Position numbers and translations under genes: made by a program. From Marinirhabdus sp050859505 (lineage in GTDB: Bacteria > Bacteroidota > Bacteroidia > Flavobacteriales > Flavobacteriaceae), in the NCBI RefSeq assembly GCF_050859505.1, contig NZ_CP193934.1:1674001-1738000 (forward strand): DNA of 64,000 bases, read 5' to 3'. The notes under the pieces were generated by a model that saw only the letters and a list, made by a program, of their open reading frames with translations, did not search any database and had not been told where the DNA came from. Position 1 is the stretch's first letter, and the number at the start of each line of letters is the position of its first letter. Below, in pieces: positions 8,228-16,151 of this stretch.

Positions 8228-9316
8228 TTATATGCCTAAAATTCTATCCACCAACTTTTTCTTTGCAGCTTCATCATCGCCACATAACCATTGTATTACG
8301 TTGTCTTCCCACATCGCATCGGCATCAGCTTCAGTGATAATATTTCGGTCTTTGGCCAGATCCAGAATTTTTCCAGGGTACGAAGATTGCACTACGCTTT
8401 CCATTTCACCAAGTGGATACGGATCGTCCAGCCCAACCAATACCTGCTTTACCCCTTGATTTTTCACCACTAATTCCAGAGAACCCGTGTCATGCACCAA
8501 CGTATCAAAAAAGATATTTTTGTGTCCTACGCTTTTTCTAGGGTGTGTTTTACCTTCAAATAAGTCTGGACGACCATCAAAACCTTGAATTCTTCGGCCT
8601 AGATTCATTTGCGCCAGCTGTCCGCCGTGGGCAAAACACGTTCGCATATTGGGGAATTTATCGGCATAGCCATTCAGCGTCATAAAATGATAGGCATCAG
8701 CACATTGTGCGAGCATCCAAATAAGATGAAATCGCCAAGAGGTATTCTCCAGTTTAATAAACTTTTCCCCATCGTATGGGTGTACTTCAACCGCGAGATT
8801 ATATTTACTGGCAAGTTCAAAAATAGGTTCGTTCTCTTCGTCGAAAATACAACGCCACGTACCAATAGTGTCCATATAGTGCGTAGGCAAACACAATAAT
8901 TGCATTCCCAATACTTCCACACAACGCTCAATTTCCCAAAGCGCACCACGAATAAAACCAGGGTGAATTACAAAGCCGCAGGTAAACTTAGACGGATTCT
9001 CCTTTTGGATCTTGGCATTATAATCGTTTTGAAAACGAAGTGCCTGTTTCATTTCTTCCAGTCGCAGCCCATTTCCATAAAGTTGTGATAGGTTCAAGAC
9101 AACCGCATGGTCAATCTTGTACTTTTCCATCCATTCTAGCTTTTCATCCAGAAAAAAACTAGAATCGGTTACGGGGCGGCTCCAATCCTTCTGAAGCATA
9201 AATTTTCGGTCTTTATCCACCCAAAAAATACCTTTGTCTTGCATAAATTGTGGAATCTCCTCTGGATAAGGGAGCAAATGTGAATGGCCGTTTATTCTAA
9301 GTTTTCTTTTTGTCAT
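8228..9316 (-). CDS. Amidohydrolase, probable 2-amino-3-carboxymuconate-6-semialdehyde decarboxylase (ACMSD)
   Basis: About 362 residues from the ATG at 9316 (an ATG 15 bp upstream gives MRAAA and looks non-native). Metal ligands of the amidohydrolase fold are visible: INGHSHLLP near the N-terminus, EVHPYDG mid-protein, CFAHGG, and LVGLDDPYPLGEME near the C-terminus. These fit ACMSD, which decarboxylates ACMS to 2-aminomuconate semialdehyde, diverting it from quinolinate. Neighbouring kynurenine genes support the call. Its substrate-forming enzyme, 3-hydroxyanthranilate 3,4-dioxygenase, is absent from this window. A REP-like repeat separates it from the SDR gene upstream. Confidence 0.85.
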   Translation of the reverse strand: MTKRKLRINGHSHLLPYPEEIPQFMQDKGIFWVDKDRKFMLQKDWSRPVTDSSFFLDEKLEWMEKYKIDHAVVLNLSQLYGNGLRLEEMKQALRFQNDYNAKIQKENPSKFTCGFVIHPGFIRGALWEIERCVEVLGMQLLCLPTHYMDTIGTWRCIFDEENEPIFELASKYNLAVEVHPYDGEKFIKLENTSWRFHLIWMLAQCADAYHFMTLNGYADKFPNMRTCFAHGGQLAQMNLGRRIQGFDGRPDLFEGKTHPRKSVGHKNIFFDTLVHDTGSLELVVKNQGVKQVLVGLDDPYPLGEMESVVQSSYPGKILDLAKDRNIITEADADAMWEDNVIQWLCGDDEAAKKKLVDRILGI

Positions 9317-9398
9317 GGCTGCTGCCCGCATAGACGGGTATCTATTTATTATCCGTCTTATAAGTGATCCCTTAGACAGATAATTGGTTTGATTATTT

Positions 9399-9464
9399 GG
9401 GCGTGCCTCGCCGCGGCGAGTCGGGCTTTCGTGGCTACATGGTAGCCTACTCTATCCCTCACGC
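9399..9464. repeat. REP-like intergenic palindromic element
   Basis: 66-bp element with outer complementary ends GCGTG (9401-9405) and CACGC (9460-9464), an internal perfect palindrome CTCGCCGCGGCGAG (9407-9420), and a second hairpin GGCTAC/GTAGCC with a 3-nt loop (9433-9447). It is much more GC-rich than its surroundings. The order GGGCGTG, GTCGGGCT, CCCTCACGC resembles a repeat family I recall from intergenic regions of many Flavobacteria. It is the only full copy I see in the window. Confidence 0.7.
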
Positions 9465-9476
9465 AGAAAGTTAAAG

Positions 9477-10262
9477 TTACAAACTTTTTGTTCTTCCACC
9501 ATCTACAGGAAGATTAATTCCATTAATGTAACTGGCGGCTTCAGTGGCTAGAAAAGCAACTGCATTTGCTATTTCACCTGGTTGGGCGAAACGTTTGGCG
9601 GGCACAAGGTTTTTCATAAATTCGGTTGCTTTTTCTTCGGAACCATCAAAGCGTTTGGAAGCGTTGGCAACAATATCTGTTAAACGATCGGTTGCTGTAA
9701 AGCCAGGGAGTACGTTGTTTACAGTAATTCCATATTGTCCTAGTTCGTTTGCCAGAGTTTTACTCCAACTAGCCACAGCCCCTCGAATGGTATTGCTCAC
9801 GCCAAGGCCATCAATAGGTTGTTTTACCGAAGTGGAAATAATGTTTATAATCCTTCCGTAATCTGCTTCTTTCATTCCCGGCACCAAAGCTTGCACTAAA
9901 ATATGATTACACTCCAAATGCATAGAAAATGCCTTAATAAATTCCGAAGTATCCGCTTCAAAAATAGGTCCACCTTTAGGACCTCCCGTGTTGTTCACCA
10001 AAATATGCCAAATATTTTGTTCCTTAAAAACAGCAACTTTTTTGCGTACATCATCCGGTTTTGTAAAGTCTGCCACAAAATAGTTGTGTTTTTGTCCTTG
10101 CTCGTGATGTAATTCGATCAAGGTTTCTTTTAGTTTTTCCTCATCTCGGGCTACCAAAGTAACGGTGGCACCCATTTTTGCCAATTGCTTTGCAACTGCT
10201 TTTCCAATGCCTGCGGTACTTCCGCAAACCAATGCATTTTTATCTGTTAAATCTATATTCAT
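9477..10262 (-). CDS. SDR-family oxidoreductase with non-canonical active site, kynurenine cluster
   Basis: 261 residues from the ATG at 10262 (a start 12 bp earlier is possible). The Rossmann cofactor motif is present (CGSTAGIGKAVAKQLAKMGA), as are NNTGGPKG and the C-terminal LPVDGGR typical of 3-oxoacyl reductase-like SDRs. The catalytic YxxxK is missing: the aligned segment reads GVSNTIRGAVASWSKTLA, with no Tyr and Arg in place of Lys. A subgroup of reductase-like SDRs with such imperfect tetrads exists, so this need not be decay. It lies between the aminomuconate-semialdehyde dehydrogenase and ACMSD genes, which suggests a role in the same pathway. Confidence 0.85.
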   Translation of the reverse strand: MNIDLTDKNALVCGSTAGIGKAVAKQLAKMGATVTLVARDEEKLKETLIELHHEQGQKHNYFVADFTKPDDVRKKVAVFKEQNIWHILVNNTGGPKGGPIFEADTSEFIKAFSMHLECNHILVQALVPGMKEADYGRIINIISTSVKQPIDGLGVSNTIRGAVASWSKTLANELGQYGITVNNVLPGFTATDRLTDIVANASKRFDGSEEKATEFMKNLVPAKRFAQPGEIANAVAFLATEAASYINGINLPVDGGRTKSL

Positions 10263-10302
10263 AGTTTTGCCCAATTTTATGGATTCTAGTATTGTTGTTT
10301 GT

Positions 10303-10318
10303 TCGAGCGCAGTCGAGA
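10303..10318. repeat. Short palindromic intergenic repeat unit
   Basis: TCGAGCGCAGTCGAGA, an imperfect dyad with TCGA arms, in the 171-bp gap between the dehydrogenase and SDR genes, followed by ACCTACATTTAAGGT. A related string (GTCGAGGCACGAGACC) occurs at 13276-13290. The motif is of a kind frequently scattered in Flavobacteria spacers. Confidence 0.45.
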
Positions 10319-10433
10319 CCTACATTTAAGGTATCTTTAAAATTAAGCAAACTTAATTTTTTAAATGGTACTCGAGGGGACTCGTATATGTTTAAAATAT
10401 AATCTATTAAAATTACCGAAACTACCAAGCTCG

Positions 10434-11897
10434 TTAAGAATTGTTTGGCAAATCGGTATACGAAATACACACATTTTTAGGCTCTGTGAAAAAACGCAAC
10501 GCTTCAAATCCGCCTTCACGCCCTACGCCACTATCTTTCATGCCCCCAAAAGGAGTGCGTAAATCACGGTTAAGCCACGTATTTATCCAAACAATTCCAG
10601 CTTCTAGTTGCTTTGAAAGCCGCATAGTTCTGTTCAAATTATTAGTCCAAACAGTTGCAGAAAGTCCGTATTTCACATCGTTTGCTAGGTGTAATGCTTC
10701 TTCTTCAGTTTTAAAAGTCATTATAGTCACTACAGGTCCAAATACTTCTTCTTGCTGAACGCGACAATTATTATCTTTTACTTCAATCACGGTGGGTTGC
10801 AAATAGTAGCCATTTTCAAACCCTTTTACCAAAACTCTTTCACCACCGAATAAAACCTTCCCACCTTCATTTTTGGCGATTTCAATATAGCTCTCCACTT
10901 TCTCCAAATGTTCTTTTGACACCAAAGCGCCAATAGTCGTATCACCATCAAACGGATTCCCGATTTTTAATGCGGAAACTTTCGCCACAAAGTCTTTTTT
11001 AAATTTTTCTGAAATAGATTCCTCTACATAAATCCTACTTCCACAGAGGCAAATCTGCCCTTGATTCGCAAAAGAAGATGTTACCGTTACGGCAAGCATT
11101 TTTTCATAGTCACAATCTGCGAAGATGAGATTTGGATTTTTTCCACCTAATTCCAATGAGAGTTTTTTAAACATAGGTGCAGCTGTTCGGGCAATATGTT
11201 CACCCGTTTTGGTGCCGCCTGTAAAACTAATGGCTTTTATGTTAGGATGCGCAACAATGGCTTGCCCAGCTTCGGGGCCTGTTCCGTGGACAATGTTTAA
11301 AACTCCTTTTGGGAGGCCTGCTTCGGTTAAAATTTCGCCTAACAGATAGGCCGTCATAGGAGTAACTTCACTGGGTTTGGCAACTACACAATTCCCTGCT
11401 GCAATGGCTGGAGCGACTTTCCACGTAAATAAATAGAGGGGTAAGTTCCACGGCGAAATACAACCTACCACGCCAATTGGGCTACGTAAGGTGAAATTCA
11501 TGGTGTTTAAACCAACACTTTCGTGAGCTTCACTTGCAAACTGCGTAATGGCATTCCCAAAAAACCGAAAGTTTGAAGAGGCTCGTGGAATGTCAACCGC
11601 TTTGGCTAAGCTCATGGGTTTACCATTATCATTTGCTTCCGCTTGGGCTAAACGGTCTAAATTAGCTTCAATGAGGTCTGCAATTTTTAATAGAATTCTG
11701 CTGCGTTCTTCAATAGTAGTATTGCTCCAGGCTGGAAAAGCGTTTTTAGCGGCTTGGTATGCATTCTCAACATCTTCGGAAGTACTCTTTGAAATTTTTG
11801 AATATACTTCGCCAGTACTAGGATTGTAATTATCCAGCCATTCCCCTGTAATAGGTTCTTGGTACGAACCGTTAATATAGTTTAGAATTTTGTTCAT
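10434..11897 (-). CDS. Aldehyde dehydrogenase, probable 2-aminomuconate-6-semialdehyde dehydrogenase
   Basis: 487 residues from the ATG at 11897 (a GTG two codons upstream is possible), usual length for the ALDH superfamily. Visible: oxyanion Asn in CISPWNLPLYLF, the NAD-binding FTGGTKTGEHIA, the general base Glu in LSLELGGKNPNL, the nucleophile Cys283 in NQGQICLCGSR, and PVVTIMTF near the end. Family and neighbours (ACMSD, RidA-type deaminase, kmo, kynU) point to oxidation of 2-aminomuconate semialdehyde to 2-aminomuconate. The closely related hydroxymuconic semialdehyde dehydrogenases cannot be excluded by sequence reading alone. Its start lies 6 bp after the esterase stop, so both are probably cotranscribed. 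Confidence 0.88.
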   Translation of the reverse strand: MNKILNYINGSYQEPITGEWLDNYNPSTGEVYSKISKSTSEDVENAYQAAKNAFPAWSNTTIEERSRILLKIADLIEANLDRLAQAEANDNGKPMSLAKAVDIPRASSNFRFFGNAITQFASEAHESVGLNTMNFTLRSPIGVVGCISPWNLPLYLFTWKVAPAIAAGNCVVAKPSEVTPMTAYLLGEILTEAGLPKGVLNIVHGTGPEAGQAIVAHPNIKAISFTGGTKTGEHIARTAAPMFKKLSLELGGKNPNLIFADCDYEKMLAVTVTSSFANQGQICLCGSRIYVEESISEKFKKDFVAKVSALKIGNPFDGDTTIGALVSKEHLEKVESYIEIAKNEGGKVLFGGERVLVKGFENGYYLQPTVIEVKDNNCRVQQEEVFGPVVTIMTFKTEEEALHLANDVKYGLSATVWTNNLNRTMRLSKQLEAGIVWINTWLNRDLRTPFGGMKDSGVGREGGFEALRFFTEPKNVCISYTDLPNNS

Positions 11898-11903
11898 AGT
11901 CAC

Positions 11904-12734
11904 TTATTTCTTAGAATGATCCAAAAAAATCTTCTCAAAAGCATCATACACCGCCAGATGTAATGCATCTCCATGGTCTTGCGCTTCCAAAAATTTGTAA
12001 TACACTTTATTTTTAGTGTCTTTAGATGCCGCCAAAAATTTATAGTACAGGTTAACGGCGCCTGTTTGCATGGTTGGACCTTCTGTTCCACCTGCAATAT
12101 AAATATGTTTCGGACTCCAGGTTTTGACGCCTTCTAGCTTTAATATAGATTGGTCATCCCACCAAATACTTGGGCTTACAATAATATAGTTGTTAAAAAG
12201 GTTTGGTTTTTTTAGTAAAATTTCAGCAGCGAGTAAGCCGCCTAACGACTGACCAATAATGGTTTTTTCTTCTGAAATTTTATAATTGGAAGCAATGAAC
12301 GGTTGCAATTCACGCTCCAAAAACTGAATAAATGTTGCAGACCCGCCCGAAGTGGGTAATTCTTCCTGATCGAGCTTGTTGTTTGACGGATAGGTAAAAT
12401 CTCGTTTTCTATCCACGTTGGCAATACCCACCACAATACTTTCGGGTAGCATATGTATCCACGAAAAAGAACCAAACTGAACCACTCCGGCAATATGAAT
12501 AAAATCCTCATTGGCAGATCCATCCAGCAAATAAATCACGGGGTATGCTTTACTGCTTTCAGCATAGCCATGCGGAAGGTAAATATTGAGTATACGGTCT
12601 TCCTTTAATATTTCTGAAGGAATGGAAACCGTTTCGCCAATTACAAAAGGTTTTGTTTCCTTTTTTGAAATAACAGTTTGTCCAAAACCTAGGTTGAGGT
12701 AGCATAAAAAGAGGAGTGTATATAAAATTTTCAT
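11904..12734 (-). CDS. Secreted alpha/beta-hydrolase esterase (Fes/IroE-like)
   Basis: 276 residues. Signal peptide MKILYTLLFLCYLNLGFGQ, then an esterase-D-like alpha/beta-hydrolase. The nucleophile elbow is TIIGQSLGGLLAAE; the start of the fold shows YPVIYLLDGSANEDF; the catalytic His is probably in QDHGDALHL. The family includes siderophore and other carbonyl-ester hydrolases. It lies inside the kynurenine cluster between the ridA-like and dehydrogenase genes, but its export signal argues against it being the cytosolic kynurenine formamidase. Its substrate is unknown. Confidence 0.85.
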   Translation of the reverse strand: MKILYTLLFLCYLNLGFGQTVISKKETKPFVIGETVSIPSEILKEDRILNIYLPHGYAESSKAYPVIYLLDGSANEDFIHIAGVVQFGSFSWIHMLPESIVVGIANVDRKRDFTYPSNNKLDQEELPTSGGSATFIQFLERELQPFIASNYKISEEKTIIGQSLGGLLAAEILLKKPNLFNNYIIVSPSIWWDDQSILKLEGVKTWSPKHIYIAGGTEGPTMQTGAVNLYYKFLAASKDTKNKVYYKFLEAQDHGDALHLAVYDAFEKIFLDHSKK

Positions 12735-12769
12735 AGTTCCAGGAATACGTTAATCACAACCACGAAACC

Positions 12770-13216
12770 TTATTTTTCTGGTTTGTAGGCCGTCACTTTA
12801 ATTTCAATTACCAAATGAGGGTGTGGCAACTGATGTACGGCAACGGTAGTCCTGGCAGGTCCTGTTTCCTTACTGAAAAACTCGCCATACACTTGGTTAT
12901 ACCCGCCAAAATCGTTCATATTTACCAGAAAAGTAGAAACGTCTACAACATCTGCCATCGTGGCATCTTCGGTGGCAAGCACATCTTTAATGTTGTTTAA
13001 AACGGCTCTAGTCTGTTCTTTAATATCCAGAAAAATAGTTCCCATCTCATCAATTTTATTGGCGCCAGCAATCGTATTATCTGGCAAACGCGAACTTGTC
13101 CCGCTCACAAATAAAAAATCTCCCGCTCGTTTAATATGTGGATACGCACCTCTTGGGGTGGCTTTTCCTTCTACCGTGTTCCCGCGAAGGCGGGTATCAT
13201 TGTTTTTGTTTGTCAT
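12770..13216 (-). CDS. RidA-family protein, probable 2-aminomuconate deaminase
   Basis: 148 residues. A RidA/YjgF fold with FLFVSGTSSRLPDN, DVVDVSTFLVNMND, and the C-terminal GPARTTVAVHQLP (the Arg is the substrate-carboxylate ligand) followed by LVIEIKVTAY. RidA proteins hydrolyse enamines/imines. In bacterial aminophenol and kynurenine routes a RidA-type enzyme deaminates 2-aminomuconate, and the neighbours here are the enzymes around that step, so the specific role is a strong inference. It is followed 35 bp later by the esterase gene. Confidence 0.88.
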   Translation of the reverse strand: MTNKNNDTRLRGNTVEGKATPRGAYPHIKRAGDFLFVSGTSSRLPDNTIAGANKIDEMGTIFLDIKEQTRAVLNNIKDVLATEDATMADVVDVSTFLVNMNDFGGYNQVYGEFFSKETGPARTTVAVHQLPHPHLVIEIKVTAYKPEK

Positions 13217-13292
13217 CTTTTATTTTATTTAAACCACGAACCACGACTGAAATCAAATCAACCTTCAAGGTGTCGTCGAGGCACGAGACCTC

Positions 13293-13362
13293 CTTGTAGG
13301 TTTAGTTTCAAAATTTAACCCCTTAAACCTACAAGTATCGCTTTGCTCATACCTTGCAGGTT
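13293..13362. repeat. Inverted-repeat intergenic element between kmo and ridA-type genes
   Basis: Perfect 12-bp inverted arms CTTGTAGGTTTA (13293-13304) and TAAACCTACAAG (13324-13335), with a 19-nt loop, followed by a third related unit ACCTTGCAGGTT (13351-13362) that touches the kmo stop codon. This looks like a recurrent Flavobacteria spacer repeat rather than a terminator, because no T-run follows. Confidence 0.6.
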
Positions 13363-14761
13363 AACCAAAGGCAATTTCATCATCGTGCATAATTGCGTTG
13401 GTTTCTTTTTGCACCAATTCCAGCTTCTCTCGTAGGCTCATTACTTCTGTGATCTTACCGTCTGCTATTAGGTTTAAAATGGCTTTATCCTGTGCACGGC
13501 CTTTTTTTAAAGCTTCAGAATAGGTGATGGCTTCCTTAAAGGTTACTAAGGAATATTTACTATAATATTCCTGCGGAAACTCAGCTTCAAAAGCGGTTTC
13601 CAGTTTTCGTTTTTGCTGAAATAGAGGACTGGCAGTGTGTTCTTTCATTTCGTGGAAATTATCCACGGCCAAATCTGCTATTGCATCCGTATCTTTTTTT
13701 CTGGCTTTTTCATATTCGTAAAATACTTTTTGCCAATCTTCTTTTCCTTCAAAATCATTTAAAATTTCATCAAACACCACTACATCTTCAAAACTTGCGT
13801 TCATGCCTTGTCCGTAGAAAGGTACAATGGCATGAGCAGCATCTCCCAACAACAATGTTTTCCCGTAACTATTCCAGGGAGAACATTTTATGGTCCCCAA
13901 AGGTCCCGTTGGGTTGTCAAAAAATTCTTCGACCAGATTTGGCATTAAAGCCACGGCATCTGGATATTCTTTGCTGAAATATTCGGTTACCATTTCTGGC
14001 GTAGTTAACGTATCGAAACAATAATCGCTATTGGAATAGGGTAGAAAGAGTGTTACTGTAAAACTTCCGTCCAAGTTAGGTAGTGCGATGAGCATGTCTT
14101 CGCCACGTGGCCAAATGTGTAAAGCGCCTTTGTCGGTTCTGTAACCGCCACCTTCTGCGGCGGGAATGGTAATTTCTTTATAGCCGTGCGTGAGCCATTC
14201 CTGCGAAAAACTAAACAGAAATTTTTTATGATTAAACATGTTTTTACGCACTACAGATCCTGCTCCATCGGTTCCTAAAACAACATCGCCACGATAGGTA
14301 ACTTCTTCATCTGTGGTGTAATCTTTAAAAGTTGCCGAAGCATTTTCTAGGTTAACCGATTTACATCCTTTGTTAAAAATGATTTCTACATTGGGCATTT
14401 TTTCGGCTTCATCTAACAAGAGCATATTTAAACCCGGACGTGAAATAGAGTTGATAAACTCGTCTTTACGGCCGCTGTATTTGCTTAAAAAAGTAGTGCC
14501 TTCGGTATCGTGAATCATTCTGCCCAACATAGGGATACATAATTCTTTAGCCAGTTCCTCAACCCCTGCTAATCGCAGCCCTTTTAATCCTCGATCGCTT
14601 AACGCTAAGTTAATGGATCTACCAGCATCTTGGTGTTGTTTGCGAAGGTCTGGACGTTTTTCAACAAGTTGAACGTTATAGCCGCGTTGTGCCATCCTAA
14701 GCGCAAGAAGACTTCCGCAAAGGCCAGCGCCTATAATAAGTATGTTTTGTTTTTTTGTCAT
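13361..14761 (-). CDS. kmo: Kynurenine 3-monooxygenase
   Basis: 466 residues. FAD-dependent aromatic hydroxylase converting L-kynurenine to 3-hydroxykynurenine with NADPH and O2. FAD motif ILIIGAGLCGSLLALRMAQR at residues 6-25; substrate-binding region RSINLALSDRGLKGLRLAGV; GTDGAGSVVRK mid-protein; and the second FAD motif LLLGDAAHAIVPFYGQGMNA. A C-terminal helical segment of about 80 residues could give membrane association as in eukaryotic KMO. It is flanked by kynU and the ridA-type gene on the same strand, with repeat-filled gaps of 130-144 bp on both sides. Confidence 0.96.
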   Translation of the reverse strand: MTKKQNILIIGAGLCGSLLALRMAQRGYNVQLVEKRPDLRKQHQDAGRSINLALSDRGLKGLRLAGVEELAKELCIPMLGRMIHDTEGTTFLSKYSGRKDEFINSISRPGLNMLLLDEAEKMPNVEIIFNKGCKSVNLENASATFKDYTTDEEVTYRGDVVLGTDGAGSVVRKNMFNHKKFLFSFSQEWLTHGYKEITIPAAEGGGYRTDKGALHIWPRGEDMLIALPNLDGSFTVTLFLPYSNSDYCFDTLTTPEMVTEYFSKEYPDAVALMPNLVEEFFDNPTGPLGTIKCSPWNSYGKTLLLGDAAHAIVPFYGQGMNASFEDVVVFDEILNDFEGKEDWQKVFYEYEKARKKDTDAIADLAVDNFHEMKEHTASPLFQQKRKLETAFEAEFPQEYYSKYSLVTFKEAITYSEALKKGRAQDKAILNLIADGKITEVMSLREKLELVQKETNAIMHDDEIAFG

Positions 14762-14844
14762 TTTTTTATTTTAGAACCAAGACTTCGGTCGCTTTGTTTC
14801 CTTTTTTGAATCACGAAGCAAGATTATTGACTAGTTAAACATTC

Positions 14845-14888
14845 GTCTTGTTTCTTGCAGTGAACAAAGTGAACGGTCTTGTTTCTTG
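14845..14888. repeat. Direct repeat in the kynU-kmo gap
   Basis: The 13-mer GTCTTGTTTCTTG occurs at 14845-14857 and again at 14876-14888 (31-bp period). The stretch between them contains an inner direct repeat AGTGAAC-AA-AGTGAAC. The flanking sequence is low-complexity (CTTCGGTCGCTTTG). This looks like spacer repeat DNA with no coding capacity. Confidence 0.55.
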
Positions 14889-14891
14889 TTT

Positions 14892-16151
14892 CTATAGTAA
14901 TACTTTTTTTAACCGCTCCACAAATTCCCAGACATCTTCAAAACTATTGTACAATGGGGCAGGAGCAACACGTATTACGTCCGGTTCACGCCAGTCACTT
15001 ATCACACCAGCTTCGGTTAATTTTGTATGTAATTCTTTATTAGCATTTCTTAATTGAATACTCAATTGGCAACCACGTGCTTCTTTATTTCTTGGGGTGA
15101 TAATGTTGATGTTGTCATCATTCAATTCATCTAAAAGGAACTCCAGGTACCCAGTTAATTTTTCAGATTTATTTCGCAGATTGTTAAAACCCGCTTCGGC
15201 AAACACATCGAGGCTGGCTCTTATTGCCGCCATGCTTAAAATGGGTGGATTGCTCAATTGCCATCCTTCGGCACCTTCCAGAGCGTCAAACTCGTGGCGC
15301 ATATTAAAACGTGTTGCTTTGTTATGTCCCCACCAACCCGCAAATCGGTTTAGAGTGTCATCTTTTGCGTGGCGTTCGTGCACAAAACAACCTCCCAGAC
15401 TTCCGGGACCGCTGTTTAAATATTTGTAACTACACCACACGGCAAAGTCAGGACCTGTTTCGTGCAAATTTGGCTGAATATTTCCTGCACCATGCGCCAA
15501 GTCAAAACCAACTTTACAACCATGTTTATGACCTAGCTCAGTAATTTTTTTCAGTGGAAAATGTTGTCCTGTGTAATAATTGGTGCTGCCAATCATTAGG
15601 AGTGCAATTTCGTCTCCCTGCTCTTTCATTATTTCTTCAAGGTCTTCAAAACGACACAATTCTTCGCCTTTTCTGGGTTTCCAAAGGATTAATCCATCCT
15701 TGGAGTCGAAGCCATGAAATTTTAACTGGCTCTCCATCGCGTATTTATCGCTTGGAAAGGCATCGCTCTCTACTACAATTTTATATTTTGTTTTTGTAGG
15801 CTGATAGAAACTTACCATCATTAGATGCAGATTGGTGGTAAGCGTATTCATTATTACTACTTCATTTGGTTTGGCACCAACGATAGCTGCCATATTTTTG
15901 GTAAGGAATTCGTGGTAGGGAAGCCAAGGATTTTCAGCATCGGTATGGCCTTCCACGCCGTGTTTTGCCCAATCGTTTAACTCTTGCTGAAGGTATTCCT
16001 GTGTTAACCTGGGTTGCAGGCCAAGGGAATTTCCGCAGAGATATATCAAGGATTTTCCATCTGTACCTGTTGGCACTAAGAATTGTTGCCTAAAATGTGC
16101 TAAAGGATCTTCGGCATCACACTTTTGAGCATATGATAAGGTGTTTTTCAT
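14892..16151 (-). CDS. kynU: Kynureninase
   Basis: 419 residues, normal length. PLP enzyme cleaving 3-hydroxykynurenine (or kynurenine) to 3-hydroxyanthranilate (or anthranilate) and alanine. YLCGNSLGLQPRLTQEYLQQ at residues ~38-57, GVEGHTDAENPWLPYHE, the PLP region GFDLAHGAGNIQPNLHE and Lys243 in WCSYKYLNSGPG all match. The ATG overlaps the TAA of the upstream lipoprotein gene by one base (TAATG), so the two are translationally coupled. First pathway enzyme of the leftward kynurenine run. Confidence 0.97.
   Translation of the reverse strand: MKNTLSYAQKCDAEDPLAHFRQQFLVPTGTDGKSLIYLCGNSLGLQPRLTQEYLQQELNDWAKHGVEGHTDAENPWLPYHEFLTKNMAAIVGAKPNEVVIMNTLTTNLHLMMVSFYQPTKTKYKIVVESDAFPSDKYAMESQLKFHGFDSKDGLILWKPRKGEELCRFEDLEEIMKEQGDEIALLMIGSTNYYTGQHFPLKKITELGHKHGCKVGFDLAHGAGNIQPNLHETGPDFAVWCSYKYLNSGPGSLGGCFVHERHAKDDTLNRFAGWWGHNKATRFNMRHEFDALEGAEGWQLSNPPILSMAAIRASLDVFAEAGFNNLRNKSEKLTGYLEFLLDELNDDNINIITPRNKEARGCQLSIQLRNANKELHTKLTEAGVISDWREPDVIRVAPAPLYNSFEDVWEFVERLKKVLL

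Noticed and set aside
11904..12734. Esterase as the missing kynurenine formamidase
   Set aside because: It has an export signal and belongs to the Fes/IroE-type esterases rather than to either known formamidase family.
13293..13335. Inverted repeat as terminator of the ridA-type gene or kmo
   Set aside because: 19-nt loop, and no T-run on either side; better seen as a spacer repeat.
9399..14888. CRISPR array or insertion sequence in the kynurenine cluster
   Set aside because: The repeats differ from each other, are not regularly spaced, and no transposase or cas gene is present.
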